Source: an uncultured Collinsella sp. (GTDB lineage Bacteria > Actinomycetota > Coriobacteriia > Coriobacteriales > Coriobacteriaceae). Taken from it: DNA of 10,494 nucleotides. Position numbers and translations under genes: made by a program. This document shows, piece after piece, positions 1 to 6,108 of this stretch; positions within the stretch are counted from its first letter, which is position 1; each line of letters starts with the position of its first letter. Below the pieces are notes generated by a model. The model made no database searches. It was not told the DNA's origin and was given only the letters and a program-made list of their open reading frames with translations. The stretch spans positions 1 through 10,494 of the forward strand of contig URIJ01000062.1 of the NCBI GenBank assembly GCA_900547835.1. The letters run 5' to 3'.

Positions 1-30
1 GGCATGACGGGTCCGAGGCCGCCCGGTCCC

Positions 31-79
31 CAAGTGCTATGGACGCCCGACCGAAGTGTCGGACGCCATAGGCTACTTG
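31..79. repeat. Imperfect inverted repeat over the parB stop codon
   Basis: Nested complementary segments can be seen: CAAGT (31-35) with ACTTG (75-79), CTATGG (37-42) with CCATAG (66-71), and CCGA (47-50) with TCGG (59-62), around an 8-base loop and with a few bulges. The repeat contains the parB stop codon at 73-75. It could act as a leftward transcription terminator or as a protein-binding site. No T-tract follows it in the visible leftward sequence, so an intrinsic terminator is not well supported. Confidence 0.4.
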
Positions 80-1029
80 CTGGATTTCGGGCCTGAGGCC
101 CTTCTGCGACGCTTTCGGGCATCGGTGCCCGCCTCCGCGTACGGCGCGGTCATGAGCGCCATTTCACGCAGCAGCGAGAGGTCGGCCGCGCTCGGGCTCT
201 CGGGCGGGCTCTCGAGGAAATCGGCGACGAGCCTCGCTGCCTTGGAGATGCGCCCGTCGGGGCCGGCCTGCGTTTTGCTCTCGCTCCTCACGTAGTCGGA
301 GAGCTCCCGCTTGGTGCGCCGCCAGGGCTCCATTGCGGCGTGCATCTCCGCCTGGCGCTCCTTCGGCATGCCCGCGAGCGAGCGCACCGCCTCGGCGCTG
401 AGGTTGCCGCGATCGGCCTCGGCGGCCCACTCGGGCGAGAGGTCCTCGGCAATCCGGCGGGCCAGCCTCTCCTCACGCGCAATGGTCTTGCCGGAGACCT
501 TGCGGCCCGTCTGCCGCTCGATGATGGCGGCCTTCACGTCGTCGACGCGCATGCCGGAGAGCGAGGGGTCCTCGGAGCGCAGGCGCACGGCGTCGCCCCT
601 GAGTGCCTCGGTCGCGGCGGCGCGCTCGGTCACGGTGAGCGCGCGGGGGAAGTAGTTCGCTGCGTGGAGCAGCGTCACCGCCCGCTCGTCGTCGATGCCC
701 TCTATCACGCGGCAGGGCATCCTCTCGTAAGCGGGGTCGTCCTTCGCGAGCAGCGCGTAGGCGGCCTTGCGCCGATGCCCGGAGACCATCTGCCACGAGC
801 CGTCGCCGACCTTTCGCACGAGCGGCAGGTCGGTGAGGCCGTCCTCGCGTATGGACTCGGCGAGCTCAGCTATCCCAGCAGGGTCCATAGAGTACGCGGC
901 GTTCGCCGGGTGGTCGGCGATGTCGGCCACCGCGATCTCGGACACCGGGTAGCGCCCGCGGGTGCGCGACGCGCCGTCGAGAAGCCCCGTGATGGTGAAG
1001 CCCGCGGCCACCTGCCTAGGCGAGTTCAC
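73..1029 (-). CDS. parB: ParB-family partition protein
   Basis: This is a 318-aa ParB/Spo0J-type DNA-binding protein, the centromere-binding partner of the ParA ATPase encoded just upstream. Residues about 28-130 form the ParB N-terminal (ParB/Srx-like, CTP-binding) domain, with SGHRRKAAY at 83-91 as the GHRR motif of the family. Residues about 130-235 are helical and match the ParB helix-turn-helix region (LTVTERAAATEAL, then the GNLSAEAVRSL segment). The C-terminal part contains a KRRRR basic cluster at about 306-310. The start is GTG at 1029, preceded by GAGGTG. It overlaps the parA stop region by 14 bases, so translation is probably coupled. The family assignment is firm. Whether it acts on this element's own centromere is inferred from the adjacent parA and the inverted repeats upstream of parA. 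Confidence 0.9.
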   Translation of the reverse strand: MNSPRQVAAGFTITGLLDGASRTRGRYPVSEIAVADIADHPANAAYSMDPAGIAELAESIREDGLTDLPLVRKVGDGSWQMVSGHRRKAAYALLAKDDPAYERMPCRVIEGIDDERAVTLLHAANYFPRALTVTERAAATEALRGDAVRLRSEDPSLSGMRVDDVKAAIIERQTGRKVSGKTIAREERLARRIAEDLSPEWAAEADRGNLSAEAVRSLAGMPKERQAEMHAAMEPWRRTKRELSDYVRSESKTQAGPDGRISKAARLVADFLESPPESPSAADLSLLREMALMTAPYAEAGTDARKRRRRASGPKSSK

Positions 1030-1780
1030 GGCACACCTCGTCTGCGAGCGCCTTGTAGTCGCGCGCGGGGCGGCTCCCCGGCTCGAAGGCGGCCACCGGC
1101 TTCCACTGCCAGCTGCCCTCGCAGACCTTGCTGCTCGCGTGGATGACCGTCTCGAACTGCTCGTCCGGGAAGAACCCGTCGAGCACGGCCGCGCCCGTGG
1201 CCTCGGCGTTGGTCATGCGGCCGGGCACGCAGGTGCGCAGTATCTTCCAGCGGGGCGTGGGCATGCGCAGAGCGTCGGCGATGGAGCGCGTCGCCTCGAC
1301 GGTGAGCGCCGTGCCGCGCATCACGGTGGAGTCGAGCTTCACGGGGATGACGACCATGCCGCCCTCCGCCGCGGCGAGGTAGGCGTTGAAGGCGAGCCTG
1401 CGCATCACGGGACTGCAGTCGATGAGGCAGACGTCGTAGGAGCCCGAGGCGTCGTCGAGGGCGAACTTGAGTCGCTGCTCGCGCAGGAGCATCTCGTTCT
1501 GGTCGACGAGGTCGATGGTCGAGGCCACCACGTCGAGGTTCTCCCCGGCAGCGTAGGCGACCTCCTCCACGGGCGCGCCGCCGTAGAGCAGCTCGACCGA
1601 CGTGCGCCGCTCGGAGACGGCCCGGTCGTAGAGGCCGAAGAAGTCTGTGGCAGACGCCTGCGGGTCGAGGTCGACGAGCAGGGTCCGAAGGCCCCGGGCG
1701 GCGAAGATGGCCGCCAGGTTCACGGCGGTCGTCGTCTTGCCGACGCCGCCCTTGTAGTTGGAAATGGCTATCGTGCGCAT
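1016..1780 (-). CDS. parA: ParA-family partition ATPase
   Basis: This 254-aa MinD/ParA-type P-loop ATPase would move or position DNA bound by ParB. The deviant Walker A motif KGGVGKTT is at residues 10-17, starting almost at the N-terminus, so there is no N-terminal helix-turn-helix. This is the small type Ib or chromosomal-like form, which usually does not bind its own operator. The Walker A' motif LVDLDPQASAT is at 35-45 and the Walker B-like segment VCLIDCSP at 117-124. The reading frame is open further upstream, but the ATG at 1780 is preceded by GAGAGGAC and begins exactly with the conserved MRTIAISNYKGG, so it was chosen. The gene is the first of a two-gene operon with parB. In an integrative element, this pair suggests an extrachromosomal phase that needs stable inheritance. 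Confidence 0.93.
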   Translation of the reverse strand: MRTIAISNYKGGVGKTTTAVNLAAIFAARGLRTLLVDLDPQASATDFFGLYDRAVSERRTSVELLYGGAPVEEVAYAAGENLDVVASTIDLVDQNEMLLREQRLKFALDDASGSYDVCLIDCSPVMRRLAFNAYLAAAEGGMVVIPVKLDSTVMRGTALTVEATRSIADALRMPTPRWKILRTCVPGRMTNAEATGAAVLDGFFPDEQFETVIHASSKVCEGSWQWKPVAAFEPGSRPARDYKALADEVCRELA

Positions 1781-1801
1781 GGGTCGCGTCCTCTCTAGCG
1801 T

Positions 1802-1837
1802 GGGGCGCGCCTCGCCGCATCCGGTCCGGCGCGCCCC
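1802..1837. repeat. Perfect 10-bp inverted repeat in the parA leader
   Basis: GGGGCGCGCC at 1802-1811 is matched by GGCGCGCCCC at 1828-1837 with a 16-base spacer. It lies a few bases upstream of the parA ribosome binding site (about 1786-1793). In the leftward transcript it would form a strong hairpin in the 5' leader. It may instead be a DNA-level binding site. Confidence 0.7.
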
Positions 1838-1849
1838 GAGTCTCGGAGC

Positions 1850-1880
1850 GTCGGGACAAAACCGTACGGATTTGTCCGAC
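1850..1880. repeat. Inverted repeat with CCGTACGG core, upstream of parA
   Basis: GTCGGGACAAA (1850-1860) faces TTTGTCCGAC (1871-1880) around the self-complementary centre CCGTACGG (1862-1869), with one extra base in the left arm. The centre includes a degenerate copy of the GTAC-N6-GTAC motif: GTAC at 1864-1867, then six bases, then GTCC at 1874-1877. It is a candidate operator or ParB-binding site. Confidence 0.6.
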
Positions 1881-1888
1881 AAGCGGAG

Positions 1889-1930
1889 TGTACCACGAAA
1901 ACGTACGGATATGTACGCTTTCGTGGTACA
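1889..1930. promoter_or_regulatory. Long palindrome upstream of parA with GTAC-N6-GTAC centre
   Basis: Two 18-base arms (1889-1906 and 1913-1930) are inverted copies with one mismatch, separated by GGATAT. Four GTAC tetramers lie symmetrically at 1890, 1903, 1913 and 1926. The inner two form GTAC-N6-GTAC (1903-1916), the motif that also occurs in the xis/repressor control region at 4957-5035. The outer parts, TGTACCACGAAA and its complement, are specific to this site. It is either the operator of the parAB operon, the centromere (parS-like) bound by ParB, or both. I found no clear -35/-10 pair for parA; TACACT on the minus strand (1892-1887) is a possible -10 with a poor -35. Confidence 0.7.
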
Positions 1931-1949
1931 AGGGGTGGATTCGGGGAAA

Positions 1950-1975
1950 CCCGGCCCCGGGAGCCCGGGGCCGGG
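1950..1975 (-). terminator. Strong GC hairpin downstream of the YraN-like gene
   Basis: The 12-base arm CCCGGCCCCGGG (1950-1961) and its exact complement (1964-1975) are separated by AG. Read leftward, it begins 8 bases past the stop codon of the gene at 1984-2355 and is followed by GTTTCCCC. It is probably the terminator of that gene and insulates the parAB leader. The T-tract is short, so termination may be inefficient or factor-assisted. Confidence 0.6.
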
Positions 1976-1983
1976 CGCGCCGC

Positions 1984-2355
1984 CTAGGAGAGCGGCTCCA
2001 TCTCGCCGAAGCAGTTGATGTGGTGCCGCAGGAGCGCTCGGTTTTCCTTGACGACCATCATCGCCACCTCGTCGAAGCGGACCGGCGTGTCGGCGTAGTC
2101 GTCGCCGTTGCCGGCGAGCCACGTCGCCGCCAGCGCCTCGCGCAGCCCGCGCGCCCTGTGGGCCTCGGGGAAGCCGTCCGTCCCGATCCGGGCCGTGGCG
2201 TCGACGAACACCAGGGTCCCGTCCTCGTCCACCGCCACGAGGTCGATCCCGCCGATACCCTCGGGCCCCTGCCAGGCCTCGTCGACGATCTCGTAGCCCT
2301 TGCGCTCGAGGAAGGCCTTGACCGCGCCCATCGCCTTTTCCTTCATGTCGTTCAT
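1984..2355 (-). CDS. YraN/UPF0102-like protein with degenerate nuclease site
   Basis: This 123-aa protein resembles the YraN (UPF0102) family, which has a restriction-endonuclease-like PD-(D/E)XK fold. The hallmark blocks are recognisable: GGIDLVAV at residues 35-42, in place of the usual G-E-I-D-L-I, and LVFVDATAR at 48-56, in place of V-F-V-E-V-K-x-R. Asp38 remains. The family's Glu before it is Gly, the second acidic residue is Asp52, and the catalytic Lys is replaced by Thr54. The protein is therefore probably not a nuclease and may be a binding or inhibitory relative. The start at 2355 is supported by AAGGAG six bases upstream; a second ATG follows at 2346. It stands alone between the par leader and a gene-free stretch, with its own terminator. 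The family call is moderate because it rests on two short blocks. Confidence 0.7.
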   Translation of the reverse strand: MNDMKEKAMGAVKAFLERKGYEIVDEAWQGPEGIGGIDLVAVDEDGTLVFVDATARIGTDGFPEAHRARGLREALAATWLAGNGDDYADTPVRFDEVAMMVVKENRALLRHHINCFGEMEPLS

Positions 2356-2895
2356 GTCTTGCTCCTTAGACTCTGAGGCCCGCCCCTGTGGCGTGCCTTG
2401 CGTCGCGTGAGTCGCATGCGGCGCGGGCGTGCCGGCAAGGGAGGAAGCGAAGTCGGGCGTGGAAATAGAAGTATTCCGACGGCAGTTTTTCGCGTTGTTC
2501 GCGCGCGCAGCGCATGGAGCGAAGAACCCGAAAAAGTGTCGCGGCCCTTGCGGGCCGCCTGCCGGCGTGCGACCCTGCGCGTCCAAGGAACGCCGGGGCG
2601 GGTTTCGGATCGGAAGGGCGCAGGCGTGCGGCATGGAATCAGGCATGGGCGCCGAGGCTTCCAGGCATGGGATGCGATCTGTCGGCGGTTGCTGGGCTCC
2701 CGTGGGATTGGAGACGACGCCGCGGCGGGAACGACGGCGCGTTCCCGAGTCGCGGTGCCGTGGTCCGCATCGGGACGGCATTCCCCGCGCCGCTTGCGGC
2801 CAATATGCGCACGGGATCGCGGTGGCGAGATGGTTCTCCATGCGGAACGGCTACGGTGCTGCGCAACACGTCCGTCGGAAGAAGGAGGACAGCCA
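2356..2895. other. 540-base gene-free stretch, candidate transfer or replication origin
   Basis: No convincing gene is present. Open frames here on both strands translate to low-complexity Arg/Pro/Gly-rich sequence without recognisable motifs. The stretch contains the large inverted repeat at 2486-2535, a perfect 7-bp hairpin (GCGGCCC 2541-2547, loop TTGC, GGGCCGC 2552-2558) and three GGCATGG repeats (2630, 2642, 2664). Such a region in a mobile element with a relaxosome-like ribbon-helix-helix protein nearby could hold an oriT or a replication origin. No relaxase or replication initiator is visible in the window, so this is inference. Confidence 0.4.
2486..2535. repeat. 17-bp inverted repeat with 16-base spacer
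   Basis: The left arm TTTTTCGCGTTGTTCGC (2486-2502) matches the complement of the right arm GCGAAGAACCCGAAAAA (2519-2535) at 15 of 17 positions. The spacer 2503-2518 is GC-rich. The arms have T-runs on the 5' side and A-runs on the 3' side, the wrong way round for an intrinsic terminator on either strand. This points to a DNA-level site such as oriT, an origin or an operator. Confidence 0.7.
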
Positions 2896-3147
2896 ATGAT
2901 GGATATCAACGAGAAGGACGAGCGTCGTGAGCTGCTTGACGCGGTGGCGGATGCAGGAAGGCTGGCGAGGGGCCTGGACCAGCTGCTCGAGTCCCTGGCG
3001 AGCGCCGACCAGCTGGACCCGCTCGACGTCGAGGGGTTCCTGGCCCTGAGATCGATAAGCGAGAGGTGCGCCAAGCGTATCGGGGACGCCGCGCGCATCC
3101 TGGAGGCGCAGAACGAGATTCTCTATGCCGAGGAACGGACCGTTTAG
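2896..3147 (+). CDS. Small unknown acidic helical protein
   Basis: This 83-aa protein is not recognised. It is rich in Glu, Asp, Leu, Ala and Arg with no Pro except in DPLD, and looks almost wholly alpha-helical. Two heptad-like stretches, residues about 8-40 and 48-75, suggest a helical hairpin or coiled-coil dimer. The start at 2896 is well supported by AAGGAGG (2882-2888) seven bases upstream; an ATG follows directly at 2899. The frame stays open far upstream, but that part is compositionally different and untranslated-looking. The gene is transcribed toward the convergent ribbon-helix-helix gene. It may be a small accessory factor of the element. I have no basis for a specific function. 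Confidence 0.75.
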   Translation: MMDINEKDERRELLDAVADAGRLARGLDQLLESLASADQLDPLDVEGFLALRSISERCAKRIGDAARILEAQNEILYAEERTV

Positions 3148-3230
3148 CTTCCTTTCTCGGAAGATTAACTATTTGCTTTGCGAGCAATACCCTAGAGAAT
3201 CGCAGTTCTCGGTCGGCGCTTAGACGAGCG

Positions 3231-3656
3231 TTAGCCGCGTCCCATTCCAAAGATACTTGCATTGTCGGCGTTGTCGTTAGTTTCGACCTCAGTCGCCATC
3301 GCCGGGAACGATTCTTCCTGAGACGCGTCGTCCACTCGCGAGTCAATAGGCTCGCCGAGCGCCAGGAAGAACCTCATCACAAGCTCGATCCTCTGTTGCA
3401 GGAACCCGCTCAGTTCGCAGTAGGAGGCCGCCAGTCGTACTTCCTTGGCCAACTCCGCCATCGAGTCCTTCAGCGCCTTCTGCACGCTCACAGAGGGTCT
3501 CACCTCGACCTGGGTATCGGTGAGCTTGGCGATGATGTAGTCCTGCCTGTTCATGCCGCTCCAGGCGGCCATCTCGCATATGAGCTTATGCTCCTCGGGC
3601 GTGCAGCGGAACGCCATCGTCTTACTGCGCTTGCGGGCGCTGTTCTCGCACGGCAT
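3231..3656 (-). CDS. MobC-like ribbon-helix-helix DNA-binding protein
   Basis: This 141-aa protein begins with a short basic segment (ARKRSK), followed by TMAFRCTPEEHKLICEMA and then GMNRQDYIIAKL (residues about 13-45). This is the strand-helix-helix pattern of ribbon-helix-helix proteins and of the N-terminus of MobC-type relaxosome accessory proteins. The middle (about 57-100) is helical, and the tail is acidic and low in complexity. The ATG at 3656 lies five bases past the integrase stop (TAA GAAGG ATG), so it is the third gene of the xis-int operon and is probably translationally coupled. MobC proteins help the relaxase at oriT. A regulatory or antitoxin-like role is also possible, because no relaxase is visible here and the typical MobC C-terminal motif was not found. 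Confidence 0.65.
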   Translation of the reverse strand: MPCENSARKRSKTMAFRCTPEEHKLICEMAAWSGMNRQDYIIAKLTDTQVEVRPSVSVQKALKDSMAELAKEVRLAASYCELSGFLQQRIELVMRFFLALGEPIDSRVDDASQEESFPAMATEVETNDNADNASIFGMGRG

Positions 3657-3661
3657 CCTTC

Positions 3662-4732
3662 TTATCCCCTCGCCCCGTCAAGGGCGGCGGCCATCTCGTC
3701 CTGCTTCGTGGGGAACAGGTGCGCGTATCGGTAGGTGATGTCCACCGCCTCGTGGCCCATGCGCTCGGCGATGGCCAGCGCGGAGAAGCCCATCTCGATC
3801 AGCAGGCTCACGTGGCTGTGGCGTATGTCGTGTATGCGGATGCGTTTCACGCCAGACGCCTTGCACCCTCGTTCCATCTCGTGGGCCAGGAAGTGCTTGG
3901 TAACGGCGAACAGGCGCTCGTCGGGGGCGACGTCGTCTCGTAGCTCGATGAAGTCCGCCATCTCGTCGCGCAGGAAGGCGGGCATGACGATCGTGCGCAC
4001 CGACTTGGGCGTCTTGGGATCGGTCACGGTGTCTACGCCGTGGAGGCTTTGGTACGACTTGTTGATGCGCAGACGCGAACTCTCCAGCATGAAGTCGGAC
4101 GGAGTGAGCGCCAGAAGCTCGCCGCAGCGGATGCCCGTCCAGTAGAGCAGCTCGAAGGCGTGGAACGAGAGCGGCTTGTCCATGACGGCCTCGCTGAACC
4201 TCAGGTACTCGTCCTTGGTCCAGAACTGCATCTCGCCGCCCTTCTTCGAGCCCATCTTGTCGACCCTTCGCACCGGGTTGTCGGTGAGCCCGTAGTAGCG
4301 CTCGGCGTGGTTGAAGATGGCGTTGAGTTGGTTGTTCACCGTGCGCAGGTACGTCGGCGCCCAGGGCTTACCGTCGGCGTCCCGGTGTTCAGTAAGCTCG
4401 TTCTGCCACCTAATAACGTCGATCGGCCTCACATCGCACATGCGCATATCCCCAAAGAACGGCACGAGCTTGTCGTTGATGATGTACTCCTTGGTGATCC
4501 ACGTATGCTCGCGTATGCGAGGCTTCACCTCGGAGGCGTACACCTCAACGAACTCGGAAAACGTCATGTCCATGGCCCCGCCGTTAAGGCTCTTGAACTG
4601 GCTTTCCCATACGGCCGCCTCCACCTCGGAGGAGAAGCCGCGCTTTGTCTTGTGGCGCTTCGAGCCGCGGGCGTCGCGGTAGTAGCACTGCACGAAGAAC
4701 GTGCCGTTGCTGTCGTCCTTGTACACCGGCAT
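3662..4732 (-). CDS. int: Tyrosine site-specific recombinase (integrase)
   Basis: This 356-aa phage/Tn916-type integrase catalyses integration and excision of the element. Residues 1-50 resemble the N-terminal arm-binding domain (VQCYYRDARGSKRHKTKRGF), about 55-150 are the SAM-like core-binding domain, and about 165-350 are the catalytic domain. The active-site residues are all present: Arg202 in GIRCGELL, Lys240 or Lys243 in the beta-hairpin, His301 and Arg304 in HDIRHSH, His327 in MGHEAV, and Tyr336 in YRYAHLFP. The start at 4732 was chosen because GGAGGTG precedes it. Only one base separates it from the xis stop (TGACATG), so the two are coupled. The N-terminal arm domain fits the many TTTACTCCC-like repeats at 5577-6015. 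The intact active site suggests the enzyme works. Confidence 0.96.
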   Translation of the reverse strand: MPVYKDDSNGTFFVQCYYRDARGSKRHKTKRGFSSEVEAAVWESQFKSLNGGAMDMTFSEFVEVYASEVKPRIREHTWITKEYIINDKLVPFFGDMRMCDVRPIDVIRWQNELTEHRDADGKPWAPTYLRTVNNQLNAIFNHAERYYGLTDNPVRRVDKMGSKKGGEMQFWTKDEYLRFSEAVMDKPLSFHAFELLYWTGIRCGELLALTPSDFMLESSRLRINKSYQSLHGVDTVTDPKTPKSVRTIVMPAFLRDEMADFIELRDDVAPDERLFAVTKHFLAHEMERGCKASGVKRIRIHDIRHSHVSLLIEMGFSALAIAERMGHEAVDITYRYAHLFPTKQDEMAAALDGARG

Positions 4733-4733
4733 G

Positions 4734-4937
4734 TCAGTCCACCTCCGGGAAGTACAGGGCGTCGAAGACGTCACTTCGAACGCGTCCGCGGATAACCACG
4801 CGCCCGCGCGCCTCCTGCTCGGCGTTTATCTTCCTGATCACCTCGTAGGCGCTGCCTTTCTTGATCCTCAGCAGCTCCGCAACCTCGTCCGCATCCAGCA
4901 TGTGCGGTCTCGGCGTCTTTGCCACCTTCTCGTCCAT
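4734..4937 (-). CDS. xis: Excisionase-like helix-turn-helix protein
   Basis: This 67-aa small DNA-binding protein is of the MerR/AlpA-like excisionase type found beside tyrosine integrases in Gram-positive integrative elements. The pattern is LDADEVAELLRIKKGSAYEVIRKINAEQEARG, a winged helix-turn-helix, followed by VVIRGRVRSDVFDALYF, which matches the family's G-x-V-x-x-x-x-F-x-x-x-F/Y ending. An ATG at 4952 is also in frame, but AGGAGG lies between it and the ATG at 4937, so 4937 is the likely start. It is the first gene of the leftward xis-int-RHH operon and directs recombination toward excision. It is expressed from the promoter at 4984-5012, which contains an operator copy and would be repressed in the integrated state. 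Confidence 0.85.
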   Translation of the reverse strand: MDEKVAKTPRPHMLDADEVAELLRIKKGSAYEVIRKINAEQEARGRVVIRGRVRSDVFDALYFPEVD

Positions 4938-4956
4938 GGCTCCTCCTGTCATTAGC

Positions 4957-4970
4957 GTACAGATACGTAC
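4957..4970. promoter_or_regulatory. GTAC-N6-GTAC site, downstream of the xis promoter
   Basis: GTAC at 4957-4960 and 4967-4970 are separated by AGATAC. The site lies in the expected 5' leader of the xis transcript, downstream of the predicted -10 element. It is one of three such sites in this intergenic region. Confidence 0.65.
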
Positions 4971-4983
4971 GGTTTACAGATTC

Positions 4984-5012
4984 AGAGTAAACGTACATAT
5001 CTGTACTGTCAA
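4984..5012 (-). promoter_or_regulatory. Leftward promoter of xis-int with an operator in its spacer
   Basis: Read on the minus strand, TTGACA (5012-5007) and TACTCT (4989-4984) are separated by exactly 17 bases. The spacer begins with GTACAGATATGTAC (5006-4993), a GTAC-N6-GTAC site, so a protein bound there would block RNA polymerase. The promoter drives xis, int and the ribbon-helix-helix gene. Confidence 0.75.
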
Positions 5013-5017
5013 TAGAA

Positions 5018-5046
5018 TTGCGTACATTTGCGTACGCTGGTAAGAT
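5018..5046 (+). promoter_or_regulatory. Rightward promoter of the repressor gene with an operator in its spacer
   Basis: TTGCGT (5018-5023) and TAAGAT (5041-5046) are separated by 17 bases. The GTAC-N6-GTAC site at 5022-5035 overlaps the end of the -35 element and the spacer. The layout predicts autoregulation of the repressor. A further GTAC half-site is at 5053-5056, near the predicted transcription start. Confidence 0.75.
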
Positions 5047-5077
5047 GTGCGGGTACGTAATTCCAGGAGGAGGGCGC

Positions 5078-5491
5078 ATGTCCGTAGGCGAGAACATAAG
5101 GCGGTACCGCAAGTCGCGCGGCATGACGCAAGCGCAGCTTGCCGAGGCGGTCGGCCTGACCGAGGGGGCCGTGCGCCACTACGAGAGCGGCATCCGCGCC
5201 GTGAAGCCCGAGCTGCTCGAATCCATCGCCGCAGCACTAGGCGTATCCGTCAACGCCCTCAAGGATTACGGCGTCGAAACCGCGGGCGACCTCATATCGC
5301 TGCTCGTGCGGCTCGAGGACTCATTCGGCATCGTGCCCGCAGCCGACGGCACGGGGCTCTCTCTGAACCCCAAGGCGCCTCACGCGCCCAAAGCGGCGAT
5401 GGCGATCCAGCTGTGGGCCGAGAAGCGCGCACGGCTCGAGAACGGCGAGATCGACGCCGCCGAGTACGAGGACTGGAAAGCCTCGCTGTAG
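5078..5491 (+). CDS. XRE-family repressor of the element
   Basis: This 137-aa transcription regulator has an N-terminal Cro/C1-type helix-turn-helix at residues about 3-60: MSVGENIRRYRKSRGMTQAQLA, then LTEGAVRHYESG as the recognition region, then LLESIAAALGVSVNALKDYG. The rest (about 65-137) is a short C-terminal part ending in LENGEIDAAEYEDWKASL, probably for dimerisation. It has no S24-peptidase domain, so self-cleavage in an SOS-type response is not expected. The start at 5078 follows AGGAGGAGG (5065-5073); an in-frame ATG at 5018 lies inside the promoter and was rejected. The gene is divergent from xis-int, the classic place for a switch regulator. The GTAC-N6-GTAC sites in both divergent promoters are its likely operators; this link is inferred from position. 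Confidence 0.9.
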   Translation: MSVGENIRRYRKSRGMTQAQLAEAVGLTEGAVRHYESGIRAVKPELLESIAAALGVSVNALKDYGVETAGDLISLLVRLEDSFGIVPAADGTGLSLNPKAPHAPKAAMAIQLWAEKRARLENGEIDAAEYEDWKASL

Positions 5492-6108
5492 CAGCTCTCC
5501 GCATTTCGCTACCACTAAAACCGAATCAGGGCGCCAGGATAGTCGGTGAGCTCCGCTCGCACCTGCGTATGCTGAGTTTTTACTCTCCATTGCATGCCAA
5601 GGCATTTCAAGCGTAAACGGGGAGTAAATGACGCGGTGGCTTACACGGCAGCACACAGCAGTACGCCGCGGCATTTCCCCTGATTACTCCCGTTTTCATT
5701 GAGATGGCGAGATTCTTTACTCCCCATTAACCACCTGGGGAAACGCCGTGCAGAGACCGCCGAAAAGCCGATTGAGTTCGATTTGAGTTTCAAAGGACCT
5801 AAAACGGCCCCTTTTCGTTATCGGGGACAAAAATCGCACGTCTACTCACTTGGGATAAATTCTTACTCCCATTCCTCCGAATACCGCCCCATACTTTGCC
5901 GTCTTGAAATACGGGGAGTAAATCGCGAAATCGCAGGTGAAAGGGAGTAAAACGGCAAAGAAAAAGCCTCCGTCCCAACGCGGGAACGGAGGCCAGATTA
6001 CCGTATTTACTCACCGCCGTCGCTGGCGGCTTTGCCATGACTCTCGTACGAAACGAAACTCAGCGGCACAGTGCGGCACTCAAAAGTGCAGGTCAGAACC
6101 CTATCAGC
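5492..6108. other. Gene-free attachment region with repeated TTTACTCCC-like motifs
   Basis: About 600 bases between the repressor and the guaA stop contain no convincing gene. Copies of a TTTACTCCC-like motif occur on the plus strand near 5579 (TTACTCTCC), 5684, 5716, 5862 and 6005 (TTTACTCACC), and on the minus strand near 5620-5628, 5913-5922 and 5943-5952. Two paired copies, 5684-5726 (plus) and 5913-5950 (minus), also share the DNA between the motifs (TTTCA, GAT, CG-GATT) and so form an imperfect inverted module of about 40 bases. Multiple short repeats beside a tyrosine integrase gene with an N-terminal arm-binding domain are typical of arm-type binding sites. The guaA 3' end itself reads CCTACTCCCACT (6107-6118), a related sequence, which suggests the core lies at or near it. 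Confidence 0.6.
5961..5993 (-). terminator. Intrinsic terminator for leftward transcription (guaA)
   Basis: GCCTCCGTCCC (5966-5976) pairs with GGGAACGGAGGC (5982-5993) with one bulged base. Read leftward, the stem is followed directly by TTTTTCTTT. It lies about 115 bases downstream of the guaA stop and would end guaA transcription before it enters the element's integrase region. It could be the native guaA terminator or a sequence brought by the element. Confidence 0.8.

Noticed and set aside
340..1798. Open frames on the plus strand opposite parA and parB
   Set aside because: Both ParA and ParB carry their full family motifs on the minus strand; the opposing frames have shadow-like composition.
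2630..2670. Three GGCATGG repeats as replication iterons
   Set aside because: They are only seven bases long, spaced 12 and 22 bases apart, and no initiator gene is visible; chance is a sufficient explanation.
2398..2895. Upstream extension of the 83-aa gene into a 249-codon frame
   Set aside because: The extension is Arg/Gly-rich, crosses the large inverted repeat, and bypasses the strong ribosome binding site at 2882-2888.
5577..6015. CRISPR array
   Set aside because: The repeats are short, occur in both orientations and are irregularly spaced, and no cas gene is present.
5699..6038. Two short open frames in the attachment region (5699-5950 plus, 5799-6038 minus)
   Set aside because: They run through the repeats and, for the minus frame, through the terminator hairpin. 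Neither has a convincing ribosome binding site or a recognisable domain.
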